Shown: positions 44,808 to 57,035 of the stretch, in pieces
Numbering within the stretch: the first letter of the stretch is position 1
How the letters are laid out: every line of letters begins with the position of its first letter
Source: Ascochyta rabiei
Lineage: Eukaryota; Ascomycota; Dothideomycetes; Pleosporales; Didymellaceae
DNA: 64,000 bases
Direction of reading: 5' to 3'
Assembly: GCF_004011695.2 (NCBI RefSeq)
Contig: NC_082410.1
Location: 1,302,001 to 1,366,000 of the forward strand
Program-made: the position numbers and the translations under genes
Notes under the pieces: generated by a model
The model's database searches: none
Told to the model about the DNA's origin: nothing
The model's input: only the letters and a program-made list of their open reading frames with translations

Positions 44808-46162
44808 ATGGGCGCACCAGTGAGTGTGGACCTAGTAGCGGTCACCATGAAGAGTTACTAACGTGTGTAGACTCACAACAACGAATCAACAGACGTTCTG
44901 CAGGGCCTGGTGTACACGCTGTTAGATGTCTTCGATGCTACCAGAGACCTCTACACGACCTTGACAACGAAGGACAAAAGAGAATACGAGATCCAGCTGC
45001 GGTCAAAGGGGTACCCGACCTCTAGGAAGCTCGAGTTTGTCGACGATAGTGCAGCCAATGGCAACCGAGCCATCTTGACGGACAAACTAGCTCTTTTGCG
45101 AAGATTTGAGGATGGTCTTCGCGATTGTGGGCCTGAATTCGCTGTAGGAGATGGTAAGCCTTGTTGACATCACACCTTCTGCAGATCGTAACCTAACGTT
45201 TGTTAGCATTGTCGCACGTTTCTATCCAGTCCCAAGTGATCAACCTCCAGGGTGTACTACTCACGACATTCTTGTACGGGCCAACATCTTCCGAGTCTAT
45301 ACCGCAGCAGTTGTCCAAAGTAGATGCAGCCTCCCGTTTAGCAGCGACCTCATCAGTCGAGATCCTGAGCGCACTAGAATATCGCTTGCAGGCCGAGCTT
45401 CGAACAACTGATTATCCAACATCTCGCAGAGGGTCGCTTCGCGCATTTTCTATGCCCGGATCATTCCATCCAGACGATGATAACTCGACAGCCCTTGTGT
45501 CATACAAGAATCCAGTGAAAGTTCGAGCGGGAAGTCCAGCGAACACAACAATTCTCAGCAAGAACAGAGCAGACATGACCAGCGATGACACGAGATCTCT
45601 GGTCTCATACGGCACACGAACAGACACTGACTCACTATACTGTACGTATGCTAGCGACCTCGAGCGACATCGTTCTCAACAGCTATGCTCAAGCATAACA
45701 CACGAACCAACACCCTCATGCCCACACTGTAGACGGACTCTCCATCTCTCTCCTGGCAAGGCATGGGAGATCTTGAAGAATGACACTGGGTATGAGCGGT
45801 GCTTTCAAGTCTCGAACCGCTTTGTCGTCAAATGCCATCGTAGCGGTCCGGACGCAGGCTACGCGTGCATTCTATGTTCGCGAGCAGAGGGCGACGTGAC
45901 GATCTGCGGTGATGTGAAGGCACTTGTGAAACATATCTGTGAGGATCACAAGACTGCGCAGCTGAAGGCAGAGGAAGACATCACCGAGGTGGTTGAGCTA
46001 GCCGTGGGAGAGCGCAGGAGGGACAGCGGGCTAGCTCACTCATCGTCACGGAGTAGCAGAAGAAGTACTAGCGCCGGCTCACGTCGTCGTGGCAGCAGAC
46101 CACACGTCTATGATCGCGAAGTGGAAGCGATAGAGATCAGGTTGCCAAGGCGAGGTGCATGA
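44808..46162 (+). CDS. orphan protein with C-terminal zinc-finger-like region
   Basis: Three exons, 44808-44819, 44871-45153 and 45207-46162, encode 416 residues. The first exon is just MGAP, joined to THNNESTDVLQGLVYTLLDV. Residues 5-175 are helical with a conserved-looking stretch (DVFDATRDLYTTLTTKDKRE, YPTSRKLEFVDD). A Ser/Thr-rich linker follows. Residues 270-346 hold paired cysteines and histidines: CPHC at 270-273, CFQV...KCH around 297-309, CILC at 319-322, then His341 and His346, a C-x2-C...H-x4-H arrangement like a C2H2 finger. The tail is Arg/Ser-rich (SSRSSRRSTSAGSRRRGSR). It may be a nucleic-acid-binding or regulatory protein of a fungal orphan family. The start exon could instead lie further upstream; the other boundaries are good. 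Confidence 0.65.
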
Positions 46163-47841
46163 AGCTACCCGCAGTTGTTCAATCCTTCGATTGGTGTTGG
46201 TCTGAGAAGCTTGGATGTTGTCTTGCAATGCCCTCAACAAACGGAATACTCTAAATGTTCAAAACAATTGTACAAGGTTGTACGCCTCTATTCAATTGCA
46301 TAGCTTGTCTCCTTCAAGACTTACATCCCTACGTACCTGAACCCCAACACCCAAGCCCTCATCCGTCCGTACCAAGCCCCCGTCCTGCACAACAACTGCA
46401 ATCGGTCCGTGCCATGCTGCACTCATCACTCCATGACTCACGCCAATTTTCTAAACGGTGAACCAAAGCGGACAATGCCCCCTCCCAGCAATCGACACTG
46501 CACCTCCAACATGCCTCTTCCGGCAATTCTCCAGTACCGATCAACTGGATTCTAACGGTTAGAATGATGCAAGCTGCAAGTGAAGCGTGCTCATGGGGAA
46601 TTGCGCGGCTCACCATTGCCTGGATTGGGACTAGGTGTGTCAGGGAAAATGCTGCGTCGATGCACGATGGCGGCGCGAACAGATTGCCCAAACAGGGAAT
46701 CCACTTGCTGTAAACAACCTTACGTGGTATCTCGCTGGACTGATTGGTAGACTACAGATTATGGAGCCAAGGGAGGGCAGTGCCTGGATAGAGAAAGATG
46801 GACACTGATAACAATGATGATGGAATCTTGCACATGAGTGATTGACGATAAATTGTTGAAGCTGGATGTAGCTCTTGCTTTCGATGACTTTGGTATGGGG
46901 TTTAGAACGTTCTGAGTTTACTCCATAGGCATGCTATTTGGTAGTCTCCCTTCGAACCACCTCTGGACAGTCGTTCGCACTGTGTCCAGGCAAAATTTCC
47001 GCATATCAGATCCATAACGGCGCTGTGCGCGGGGGAAAGCCATCGACTCTCCTCCCCCAAAGCACAACGTGACGAAACCTCCCGCCACATTTCAAAGCAG
47101 TATCGAAGCAAGACAAAGCTCAAATGCCCGTCGTACGATCATGGCTGAAAGCCCTGGCTGACAAACGGCCTACTCACAATACAAGAGCAGCACCGCCCTT
47201 GGGCTAGGTACTACTCCACACGATGCTAGCCGCCTTCCCTACGCTTTCCCGCGCGAGCACCGCCATCGACGTGGCAAATTGCCACCGCTGCACAAATGCC
47301 TAGCGTCCACTGATATTCGCCCTCATCGGACCGTTCTTGGCCGAACCATGTATCCCCCCGCCACCGCATGTACACATCGACTCGGCCAGGGTCCTGACAG
47401 CCGGGATCATCCGCCCACCTTGGACGACTCGAATGCTAGAACGTGCTCTCAGTGCTCATGTAGTGTATGCTCATCCAGAGCTGTGGAAAGAGGGCACTGG
47501 CTGCATCGACCTCGAGCACGGTTTGATGTGCAGATACACTGACTGCTGTTCTGAGACTAGGTTGTGTTGGGATACGCCTCGAGCAGCTACGTGGGCTTAC
47601 TTAAGAACGGGGAGGTTGTGGGTAAGTTAGGCAGGAGGGAGGGTGAAAGGGCTGGCAAGATATCATTACAACGTTGGTAAAGAGTAGAATGCTAAGATCT
47701 CAGGGACTAAAATCCAGGCTCTCAGGAAGGCGGATTCTATGTTTTGGTATTCATTTTCAACTCACCTGTTTCGTTCGGTAGGGTATCCAAACTCCTTGCT
47801 CATAATATCAAGTACGTTGCGCAACTCCTCCCTCTCCCCCC
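46163..47841. other. 1.7-kb gene-poor stretch
   Basis: This lies between the 3' ends of the orphan at 44808 and separase. Open frames of up to 110 codons show no recognisable protein. I see no tandem repeat, terminal inverted repeat or RNA gene. The minus-strand part next to 47842 would be the separase 3' UTR. Confidence 0.45.
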
Positions 47842-50800
47842 TTACTCCAGATAACAAGGAATTCCATAGACAACCGCGGCAGCCCCGTTCAAGTACTTGA
47901 GGTAGCACGCTTGCCTCGCATCCCTAACCGCCTCGTCTAGACCCACGCCTCTCCTATACTCCCCCTTTCTCTCGCACTCGATCTGCCTCGCCTTGGCCTT
48001 GCCTTTTCCACTTTTCTTCGGCGTCTTGGCCAACTTTGCCTCAGCTTCCTCTTGGACTTCCGGCCACAGCCCCCACAGCTCACCGGTACGCACAGCAAAG
48101 CGGTCACAGTCTTTATCTGTTACATCCCACAGCATGCCGACAACAGCAGGCGCACCGGCCGTGAGGTAGCTTTGCAGCATGCCGCTAGGCTCGTAGATGC
48201 CATTCTCTGTCAGATGCACCGAGGAGCAGCCAAAGAGGAAAGCGGTGGCGCAGCCGGGCTTCATAGCGGTACCGTGGTCCTGCTTGCCTGGGTAGAGTCT
48301 GCGAACGGATTTCTGGCGTACGAATTGCGCGCCGCTGCCGTGACCAAAATAGAGAAGTAGGTCCTGTGTGCCGAGGGCTGTGGAGAACTCTATCTCGGTG
48401 GGCGCCCGAGAGTGGATGTGTGTCCACTCTCCCTGTAGCGAGTTGAGCACGGGTTGGAGGGTTTTGGATGTGTTGGCCAGATCGCCACCGGGGTTCAGGA
48501 TGCTTGTTCCGCCGGTCGAGGCTGCGATGTAGTGACCTGGCGCAGCTTCCTCTGCGGTAGAAGGACGAAGTGTAAAGAGACGTTCACGCAGTGCGGCGAG
48601 AGAAGGCAAGCGCGAGACAGACAGCTTTTCTAGACAGGGCAGTGATTCCCATGGAAAGCCGTGGAGGTCATTGTCAAGCATGAGTATTGTGTGGGGTGTG
48701 GATGAGGGTGTGCTGCGAGTGGCGTTGTGATATGCTTTCAACGCGTCTTGAGTTTCGATGACCATTGCGTCGAAGTCAATTTCGTCATAGGCGTTGGGCT
48801 CGCCATTGAATTGGAGGATGTCAACCACGAAGTAGATGAGATCCATGAGTTCCTCGTCTAGATCCAGCTCCTCGTTGGCAAGGTCACCGAGCCCAACAAA
48901 GAGCTCCAAAACTCGTGTATCCAGGACAGCTTGCTTGGGTTGGATCTTCTTGCTGCGAGATGGTAGGTGCCGGTTCAATACGTCCTCGAAGGCCTTCCGG
49001 AACTTGGCGAGAAGTGTAGGTTGCCGCACATGCTGCGAAAAGATTCCCTTAAAGCCGCCGAGCCAGATGTTTTCCATATTGACAAGGAGTTCGTGGAGAC
49101 GTGTGTCGAGAGCTTCACGTTCATCCCACCATTGTTGTCGTGCTTCCCTTGACGTCATGTCTTTTGCGTTACGCGTGCTGAAGTCGCTGAGCTCGATGAT
49201 CTCGTCGAAGTCTCGCTTGCCGTCCTCAAACGTAAACTCATCCTCGTCTAGGTCGCGAGAGGCATGTCGCGCTAGAGGTAGACGAAGCAAAAAGGGAGCG
49301 ACTCCAGCCTCGAAGCGGGTCACGTACAGCTCATCATGAGCTTCATTCAACCCAAGTGAGATGGCAGTCCAGGCCTCTGGGATGATGTCAATGTATTCTT
49401 GTTGGAAGTCCGAAGCCGATGCAAGACTGAAGCTCGAAGCTTGCAGAAGTGGCCATTGCAAGCACTCTTCACGCGACATCTGTTCCTTCTCAGACTCGAC
49501 AAACTCCTGCGCAAGTCTCATGGCATTACACTTTGGTATTTCTATGCGTCGTCAGTTGCGTTTGTTTCGTCGGCTGACTAAACCAGAACTTACCACTTGT
49601 ATACGCTGCGTAGAGGGGGTGAAGCGAGCCGCGCGCTTCTGTCACGGCTGACAGCAAGACCGTGATGTGGCCAAGTGCATTAGACACTTGCTGAAATAAA
49701 TGATTCGACCCGTGCGTAGCGGATAGAGCATGCACTTCGAGCAGATGTTCTCGAGCTTGGCGCAGTGTATCTGCGAAGTCAATCTTTGCGACAACTTTCT
49801 TCGCGCGACCACTTTTTGCTTTGGTCGTGGTTGTAAGCCCGACTTTTTTCATAGGAACTCCTTCGGACATTCTTCTATCTTTGGTGCCGATGGCAGGAAA
49901 GGCAATCGTAGACTCGGGAAGTGTATTGAATGCGAAGTCCGCAGCAATTTGCTGAGCGCTCTGTGCAAGCATCAACTTGAATTTAGCCCAGGTGTGCTGA
50001 ACATCCCGGTCTGCGCCAACTGGAAGCTCTTGCACTCGCTCAATGAGAGCAGTTGCCGCTTTCAGGTCGTCCTGGAGCAGATTTGCAAGGACACCCCTGT
50101 GCAGGACTTCAGCTTGGAGAGCGCGCAAGGTCGTGCATTGATCTGTGGCGCTCACGATATCACAGCTTGGCGCAGCGATCATACTCTTGGGTCGGCCTTT
50201 GGTTGCCGACTTTGGAGCGCTTACAGCACTTGCAGCACTTACGGTACCAGCTCGTGAACGAGTACCTGAAGCGGACCTTGCGCCCGCACGTGAGGTTGAT
50301 CTTGAGACAGGCTTCACTGCGGATTTCTGAGCTCTGGTCATTGCTACTGCCTTGGTGACTTTGGTGTTGGAGGCGTCAAGGCTCATACCAGCTATCTGCG
50401 ACGCGAGTGAGTCGAGATCAGGGTGTATGGCGCCCAAAGATTTGATATAGGCTGGTTTGGTGAGTTCATCCAGGAGTTGCTCTAAGACACCATATGAAGC
50501 GATCTCTTCATCAAAGTTTCCAGTACAGTGATGTACTCTGGCAACAGCTGAATGGTACGCAGCGACAGACAAGGACTTGCGGTCTGAAGGCTGATTAAGA
50601 GCTTGCAGTAATGGTCCAGCTTTGTCAGGCCTGCTACTTTGTGCCCAGCAAGCCGCCCGCCAGCTTGCATTGTCGGTCACAAGAGAAGGTGAGCGCGTAG
50701 CTTGAGCAACTTTTTCTGCCTGCTCTGCAACATAGATTGCCTCATGCAGGAGACCTTGGTTCGCGAAAACTTGAGAATGCTGCATCAGTCCGCGGTACAG

Positions 50801-53800
50801 TGAAGGAACCATGAACCAGAACTCTGCGCCTCCCAAAGCATCGTGAGTATTCGAGGATATTATTGGAGTCCCTTTGTCGTCTCGCATAGAGGCAAGCGGA
50901 TCAACGCTCGACTTGTCCGAGCTGTCCGCCATGTGTACTCCACTTTCCACAAGTGCTGCTTTCTGTGAGTTCACCTTGGACTCCAGCACAGCCCACATAC
51001 GGCGGTTAAGCGTAACGCACTGTTTAGCATATCTGGCTGCTTCTTTATGAGAGCCCTTAGAAGCTGCGAGAAGGGAGTATACATAGCAGGCGTCCGCCAA
51101 GATGCTGTTGTATCGCAGACGCTGAGAACCCGTGGCAGAAGTCTTCGACATATCCATGAACAAGTCGTCGGTGCGGGCAATGGACTCGGCAGTAGACAAT
51201 GTTGATGCACTAACACAGTCAGTGAGGGCATCAGACTGTGAGCGACTGAGCAATCATACCATTTATCAGTGTTTCCGATGTAGAATAGATATTCCGCATA
51301 CGCCATGTGCCACTTCAGCTTAGATTCGGTTGAGACTGTTTGGCGATTGACGAGAATCTCGGCCTTCGCCAGAGAGAGTCCAGCCTTGCCACTGTACCCA
51401 AGGCGTGAAAATTGCAGAGCGAGCGCTGAAAGACCAGAGACAAGGTCTGAAGCGTCTGGCTTGTTTTGCAGCTCAAACACTTTGACCAGGAGATGCAAAA
51501 CAGGCAGGGCGAGATACTCTTCGCCTTTCGCATTGAGAAAGTCGACGCAGGCCCGAATGTCGTGAACCCAACTATCGACATCGCTCATGCGGTCGAGCAG
51601 GGCAGTCCAGCTAGAAGCGGATTTCGCAAGGAATTCCCAGGTTCCAAAACACTGCCTAAGAGTTTCTACTGGCGGAAAAACCTGTTGCATCGCAATCTTG
51701 AGACTGCAGAGAGCGCTTAAATGCTCCTTGAACCTGGACAGACCTTCGTCTTGCGAGAGATCTATAGTAGCAATGCTTTCCGGCAAAGTGTCCGATGGTA
51801 ACATATTGTGCGCTACTATATGTGGGTGATCTTGAGAAAGTTGGAGGAGCAAGGCGATCACCCTCAAGCGCCGTACGGGATAGTGTTCGGGGGCGTAGAT
51901 TGCAAGAAGCTGTTCCGTTAGTGTCTCAATGGAGTGATTGAGATTCGAATCCCATTGCCGATTCTTGGAGAGCGTCTTGGAGAAGAGTATCAGCTGCCAC
52001 TCCAGGACTGCTCCTCGCACGTCCGGCTGCAGATATGTGTCGTCGTGGTACGCGAGTTCACTGGCACGCTTAACGCCATGAACAAGGTACGAACGATGTA
52101 AGGCTTTCAGTAACCTGCCGAGTGTACTGAATGTTCCTTCGCCTTCGAAAGATGCCTCGAGTGAGTGAGTTGCAAGATTGTCTGCAAGTGCCTGATCGTT
52201 GGAGTAGATGTGGTATCCAATACACTGACCAAAAGCCTTGCGTGATTCGCTAGCCTTCTGGAGATTATCCAATGCCTCGCCTAGTCGTTCAAGCTTCATA
52301 GCCAGATGACCTGCTTCTTGTTGGGTTTCGGAGCCTTCTGAAACAAGGTCGATTGAGCGTCGCATAGCTACCAAGAGGAGCTCTGGGTCAATGGCAGCCG
52401 CCTTCCGTAGTTGCAGATATGTGTTCCAATAGGCATTGGAAAGTTTTACAAGACATGAAGAGACTACATCCCCAGCTTGCGCATCGACCAGGACTCCGCT
52501 TTCCGACTCTTCACCAAGCCTCCGTAGGATGTAACAGCAATCCTGAAGAATAATGTCCAGTTCAGACCAGAGATCTGGACTGTTTGTCGACCGCTTACAA
52601 CAAGTGATGACAGACTCAACAATACTTTTGGTACATTTCCAGGCCATGCTGATTCGCTCCTCATGTCGTTGTTGGGGATTTGAGTCCGGATCAGCTGTAC
52701 TTCTGCGCCCGATGAACCTCGCCGAGAAATGTACACTTGCGGCAATCATCAAAATGTCACGGGCCTGAATCGAGAGGTCTTCAGAGCTAAGTGAGCGGGC
52801 AGAAAAACCTGCAGCGAGCGATCTCGTTGCGGCTCGTCTTAAGGCATTAGCCTCCATGAACAACGAGTCAAGGTCTGTGGAAGTCCCGCCCAGACTCCCT
52901 TGCAAGGCTTTCAATGCAGTGCTGATGGATTCTTCGAGACCGGGCTTATCTTCTCCTTTGTTTGCAGCCTCCAGTGAGACGGTTGCGATCCGGACGAGTC
53001 TGCACGCCTGCTTTGCCGCAGAGCTTGTAGACAAGGCACTCGCTTCAGGAGCGCTCAGCCAGCGCAAAGCCTCGTCAGATAGTCCTGCAGCTTGAGCGAG
53101 GTTACAGAGAGTCTTGGCGATTAGTGCTGAAGATGCAGAAGCACCAGGGGCCAGAAGTTGCTTGCCTAACAGCTCTGAGCTCAAGGACTTGGACAGGTCG
53201 TATTTTTCCGTGAGCGATAACTTCGATCTCCTAGCAAAGGCAACCAGGCACCTGACAAACGGTTCCAAAAGCTCGTGTTCTTCGTTGGTCTTATGGTTCG
53301 CCAAAGCCCACCATTTTTTCCGAATTGTGAAAGCAAGGTGTTGTATGCGAAAGACAGTCTCGGGCGGTGGCTGTAGCGGCGCTCCATCGTCGAGGGCCGA
53401 GATGCTTGGACATAGGGCAAGCATTGTCTGCGCAAGAGATTCGAGTTGTCGAGCGGCTTTGGGTGTGCTGGTGGAGGTGCTCGCAAGCCGTTCGAGCAGA
53501 TTTGCTGGAGAGGATTCGTTGGCTAGCTGCAGGTGCTGCCATGTCGCTTCAATCAAAAGAGGTCTTCTCAGCCTCGCGATGATGCGCAATGTGTATATTT
53601 GCAGATTTGCCACAAGTGGTAACGCGGGGCTTGCCGAATCGATGGCTCCAAAGTGCAGGAGTGTTGCAAGACTCTCCTTTTCTGCTGCCGAGTCATGCTG
53701 TACTCCGGGTCTCCTGACAGCCCCAGCAGTCTCTTTGGCCTCTGCATGACCCAGGTAGCTGTCTAGTCTCCTCTTCAGCAGTCTGATCTCCTTCACCGCC

Positions 53801-54483
53801 AAACTGTCGAGTCCAAGTGCCACCAGTTTGCCAACGAGCGCCAGCACACCATTCTCCAGCTGCAGGTCTCTACTGTCTTTACCAACAACCTTCTTGGCCT
53901 CCGGCGTCCCCAAATATGCAAAGGCGGCGCGGGCACATTCGGCTGTCGCAACCAAACCGGGGTCAGGCCCTGAGTTGGAGGAGGCCGAGGACGAGGGTCG
54001 TGTCGAGATGGGACTTCTTCTCGTTGCATTGGTTGTCTGTGGGACGGAGCGCTCAGTCAGGGCCTTCTGAGCGGCAGTAGGCGGTCGGGCAGCTTTGCGC
54101 GTGCTGTCGCTGGCAGTCGTGGCGGTGGGCTTTGAAGATCGCGGGGTCGGTGTGGATGCCTGGCTCTTCAGCGCGTCGGCGAGCGTCTTGAGTGACTGGT
54201 TGGCGACCTCTGTAGCCAGTATGTACTTGTCTCTCGGCGCAAGGACCGTGGGCTCCGGCTTGGGCGCATCTTTGCTTGCTGCAGCCTTCACTGCGTCTGC
54301 CTTCCTCCGCAGCGCACCGGGCACCTTGACCCCCGCATTTTCTTTTTGCACCGGCTCGTCGTTCTTGCGGCTCAATAGATCCCGCAGCGCAGCGACTGTT
54401 GTGTCTGTACATGACGTCGTTGCTCGTAGGCCGGTCTTGATGCTTTCGATGCGTGTGCGCGCGGATTCCGTTTTGGCGGCCAT
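47842..54483 (-). CDS. ESP1: separase (Esp1/BimB/Cut1)
   Basis: Separase is the CD-clan cysteine protease that cleaves the cohesin kleisin Scc1/Rec8 at anaphase and is held inactive by securin. Three exons, 54483-51260, 51209-49594 and 49541-47842, encode 2179 residues. The first 150 residues are disordered and Ser/Pro-rich; residues about 190-1600 are alpha-helical superhelix (TPR/ARM-like, many LLxxL helices) that binds securin in other species. A disordered basic patch (SRSTSRAGARSASG, near 1376-1389) interrupts it. The catalytic domain holds His2014 in LLYFGHGSG and Cys2052 in FLFGCSSV, followed by GAPAVVGMLWDVTDKDCDRF, all as expected. Both introns (50 and 52 nt) restore conserved frame. 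A short KKSGKGKAKA basic stretch lies near the C-terminus. Confidence 0.95.
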
Positions 54484-54863
54484 TGGTCGTGGAGCTCAGG
54501 GGCTCTATTAGCGTAAGCAGCGCAGCCCGCGCGCTCTGTGGTCTATTATGCAAAAAGACAAAAAGATAGGAGCGCAAGAAGGCTGCAAGTCGCACAGTCT
54601 GGCTGGACTCACGCCGGACGCGGGCCCTGGGAGACGCGCCAAACAAATCGATAAGCGTGCACACACATTACCCCATCGAGCCTAGCCTGTTTTTCCAAGT
54701 CGGCAGGGTTCCCTACCCGTAACTACCCCACATCTCAGCACGCGATCCGCTCAGCGACTAGGCAGGTTGCAGTCCTGCCCATTCAGGATGGTTGTGTTGG
54801 AAATCCAGGTCTTCTTCCCTCCCTGACCGTTCCTAGTCTTGTCAGCTTAGCCAGCCTTGCACA
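54484..54863. promoter_or_regulatory. bidirectional promoter separase/dehydratase
   Basis: This 380-bp gap separates the divergent starts of separase (-) and the IlvD-type dehydratase (+). I see no clear core element. Confidence 0.4.
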
Positions 54864-56882
54864 ATGGCAGAAGACAACGCCGACTACGACCTATCACAGC
54901 CAATTGCATCGACCGCCGGCTTGAGGCAGGGACTTGCAGGCTATGGCGACCCTCACTTCTCTCTGTTTCTGCGAAAGGTCTTCATCAAAGCCTTGGGATA
55001 CGGCGAAGATGCCCTATCAAGACCAATCGTCGGCATCATCAACACGAACAGTGGCTTCAATCCCTGTGTGTTGACGCATATCACAGTTTGGAACATTCCA
55101 TAAGCTGACTTCCAACCCAGGTCATGGCAACACACCGCAGCTCATCGAAGCAGCTAAGAGAGGTGTGCAGCTGGCCGGAGGACTCGCAATCGACTTTCCA
55201 ACTGTCAGCATTGCAGAGTCCTTTTCAGCACCCACCAGCATGTTCCTCCGAAACTTGATGAGCATGGATACTGAAGAGATGATTCGCGCACAGCCTGTCG
55301 ATGCCTGCATCATGATAGGAGGTGAGAGAGTCACTGTCAATATGTAATGGAACCCATTGCCAATAATCCTTCTAGGATGTGACAAGACTGTTCCTGCGCA
55401 AATCATGGGCGGGATATCGGCCAACAAGCCAGTTTTGCCTTTGATCACTGGACCAATGTCGACTGGAAGCTATCAAGGCAAACGTGTCGGTGCTTGCACA
55501 GATTGTCGCAACAACTGGGCATCGTTTCGCGCAGGCCAGATCGAAATTGAAGAAATCGTTGACATCAACGAAGAGCTGGCACCCACTGTAAGTTTGGTTT
55601 GGTTCCTGGCGTCATGGATCCGACAGTAACTGATTTACAACAGGTGGGCACGTGTGGCGTCATGGGAACGGCCAGTACCATGGCATGTCTGACAGCTGCT
55701 CTTGGACTGATGCCGCTGAAAGGTGCAAGTGCGCCGGCTGTATCGGCCGCTCGTCTACGGATTGCAGAAGAGACAGGCCGCCACGCTGTTGTGGTAGCGG
55801 CGGCCAAGCGAACACCTCAAGTCATACTGTCTCGAGAATCTTTCCTCAATGCACTCGTTGTACTTCAAGCGATCGGCGGTAGTACCAACGGCATAGTCCA
55901 TCTCCTTGCCATCATCAATCGGCACCCCGAACTTGAAGGGGCAATCACCTTGAAAGACGTCGATGAAGTTGGCAGAACCACACCGCTGATCGTTGACCTT
56001 AAACCTAGCGGAGACAACTACATGACCGACTTCCACAATGCGGGTGGGATGAACGCCCTACTTCACACTTTGCGCCCCCTTCTCCATCTTTCGGCAATGA
56101 CGATCAGCGGGCAGACCCTTGGCGAAGTTCTCGATGCGACGCCGTTCAAGCCATTTCCTTACTCGACTTCAATCATCCGGCCACTCTCCAATCCACTCTC
56201 CACGTCATCGAGTCTTGTCGTCCTCTACGGTAACCTCGCACCACAGGGGAGTGTGATGAAAGCTTCGGCCTCGAAAGACCGCACCCTACTATCACACTCT
56301 GGTCCCGCAGTCGTTTTTCGAAACGCAGCAGACCTCGCTCAACGCATTGATTCGCCAGATCTCGATGTGACGCCCTCCTCTGTTCTTGTCTTGCAAAACA
56401 TTGGACCTTTAGGTTACCCCGGGATGCCCGAGGCAGGACTCATTCCAATACCACGGAAGCTCAGTCGCCAAGGTATATCAGACATGCTGCGAGTCAGCGA
56501 TGGGAGAATGAGTGGCACAGCAGGAGGGACTATAGCACTGCACGTATCGCCCGAGTCTGCATTGCCAGAGAGTGTACTGGGTATTGTAGAGGACGGGGAC
56601 CAGATCACGTGCAATGTGGAGCAGCGGATCTTGAGGCTTGACGTCGAAGAGGCTGAGATCCAGAGAAGACTGCAGAAGAGAAGGGAGGTATTGCTTGGGA
56701 GCCAGGGTGTACCGCCGCAGCCTTCGGTATTGTCAGAGCGTGCGACTAAGAGGGGTTACCGTGGCCTGTACGAGAGGACGGTCAATCAGGCGCATGAGGG
56801 TGCCGATTTTGATTTTCTGACCGCAAGTGGACCCGGGCCTTCAAGTCAAGGTTCACTGCACGGGAGTACGTCGGTCTTGTAG
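54864..56882 (+). CDS. IlvD/Edd family [2Fe-2S] dehydratase, sugar-acid type
   Basis: The family dehydrates 2,3-dihydroxy acids: dihydroxy-isovalerate (Ilv3), or aldonic acids such as arabinonate or xylonate to 2-keto-3-deoxy acids. Four exons, 54864-55065, 55121-55321, 55376-55587 and 55644-56882, encode 617 residues. Three cluster cysteines are present: Cys68 (NPCHG, codon split by intron 1), Cys136 (GGCDKT) and Cys209 (GTCGVMGTAST); the gaps of 68 and 73 residues equal those I recall for dihydroxy-acid and arabinonate dehydratases. The catalytic serine lies in SDGRMSGTAGG. GTCGVMGTASTMAC differs from the GACGGMYTANTM of branched-chain Ilv3 and is closer to the sugar-acid members, so valine/isoleucine synthesis is unlikely to be its job. 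The PON-like gene starts 153 bp downstream on the same strand. Confidence 0.88.
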
Positions 56883-57035
56883 TTGTCTGGAGTGAGTGAG
56901 ACCTTGCTCGAATTAGAAGCAATAATGCCGATCTCCGCTTCACCCGGTGCAAGCTGATAAAGCGCGTCGACCTTCTACTTCCCCACATCACCCTCACAGC
57001 TCACATTTTCGACTGCATCATATAACATCAGTAAG

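Noticed and set aside
53114..53749. 211-codon plus-strand frame
   Set aside because: Antisense shadow of the separase helical region.
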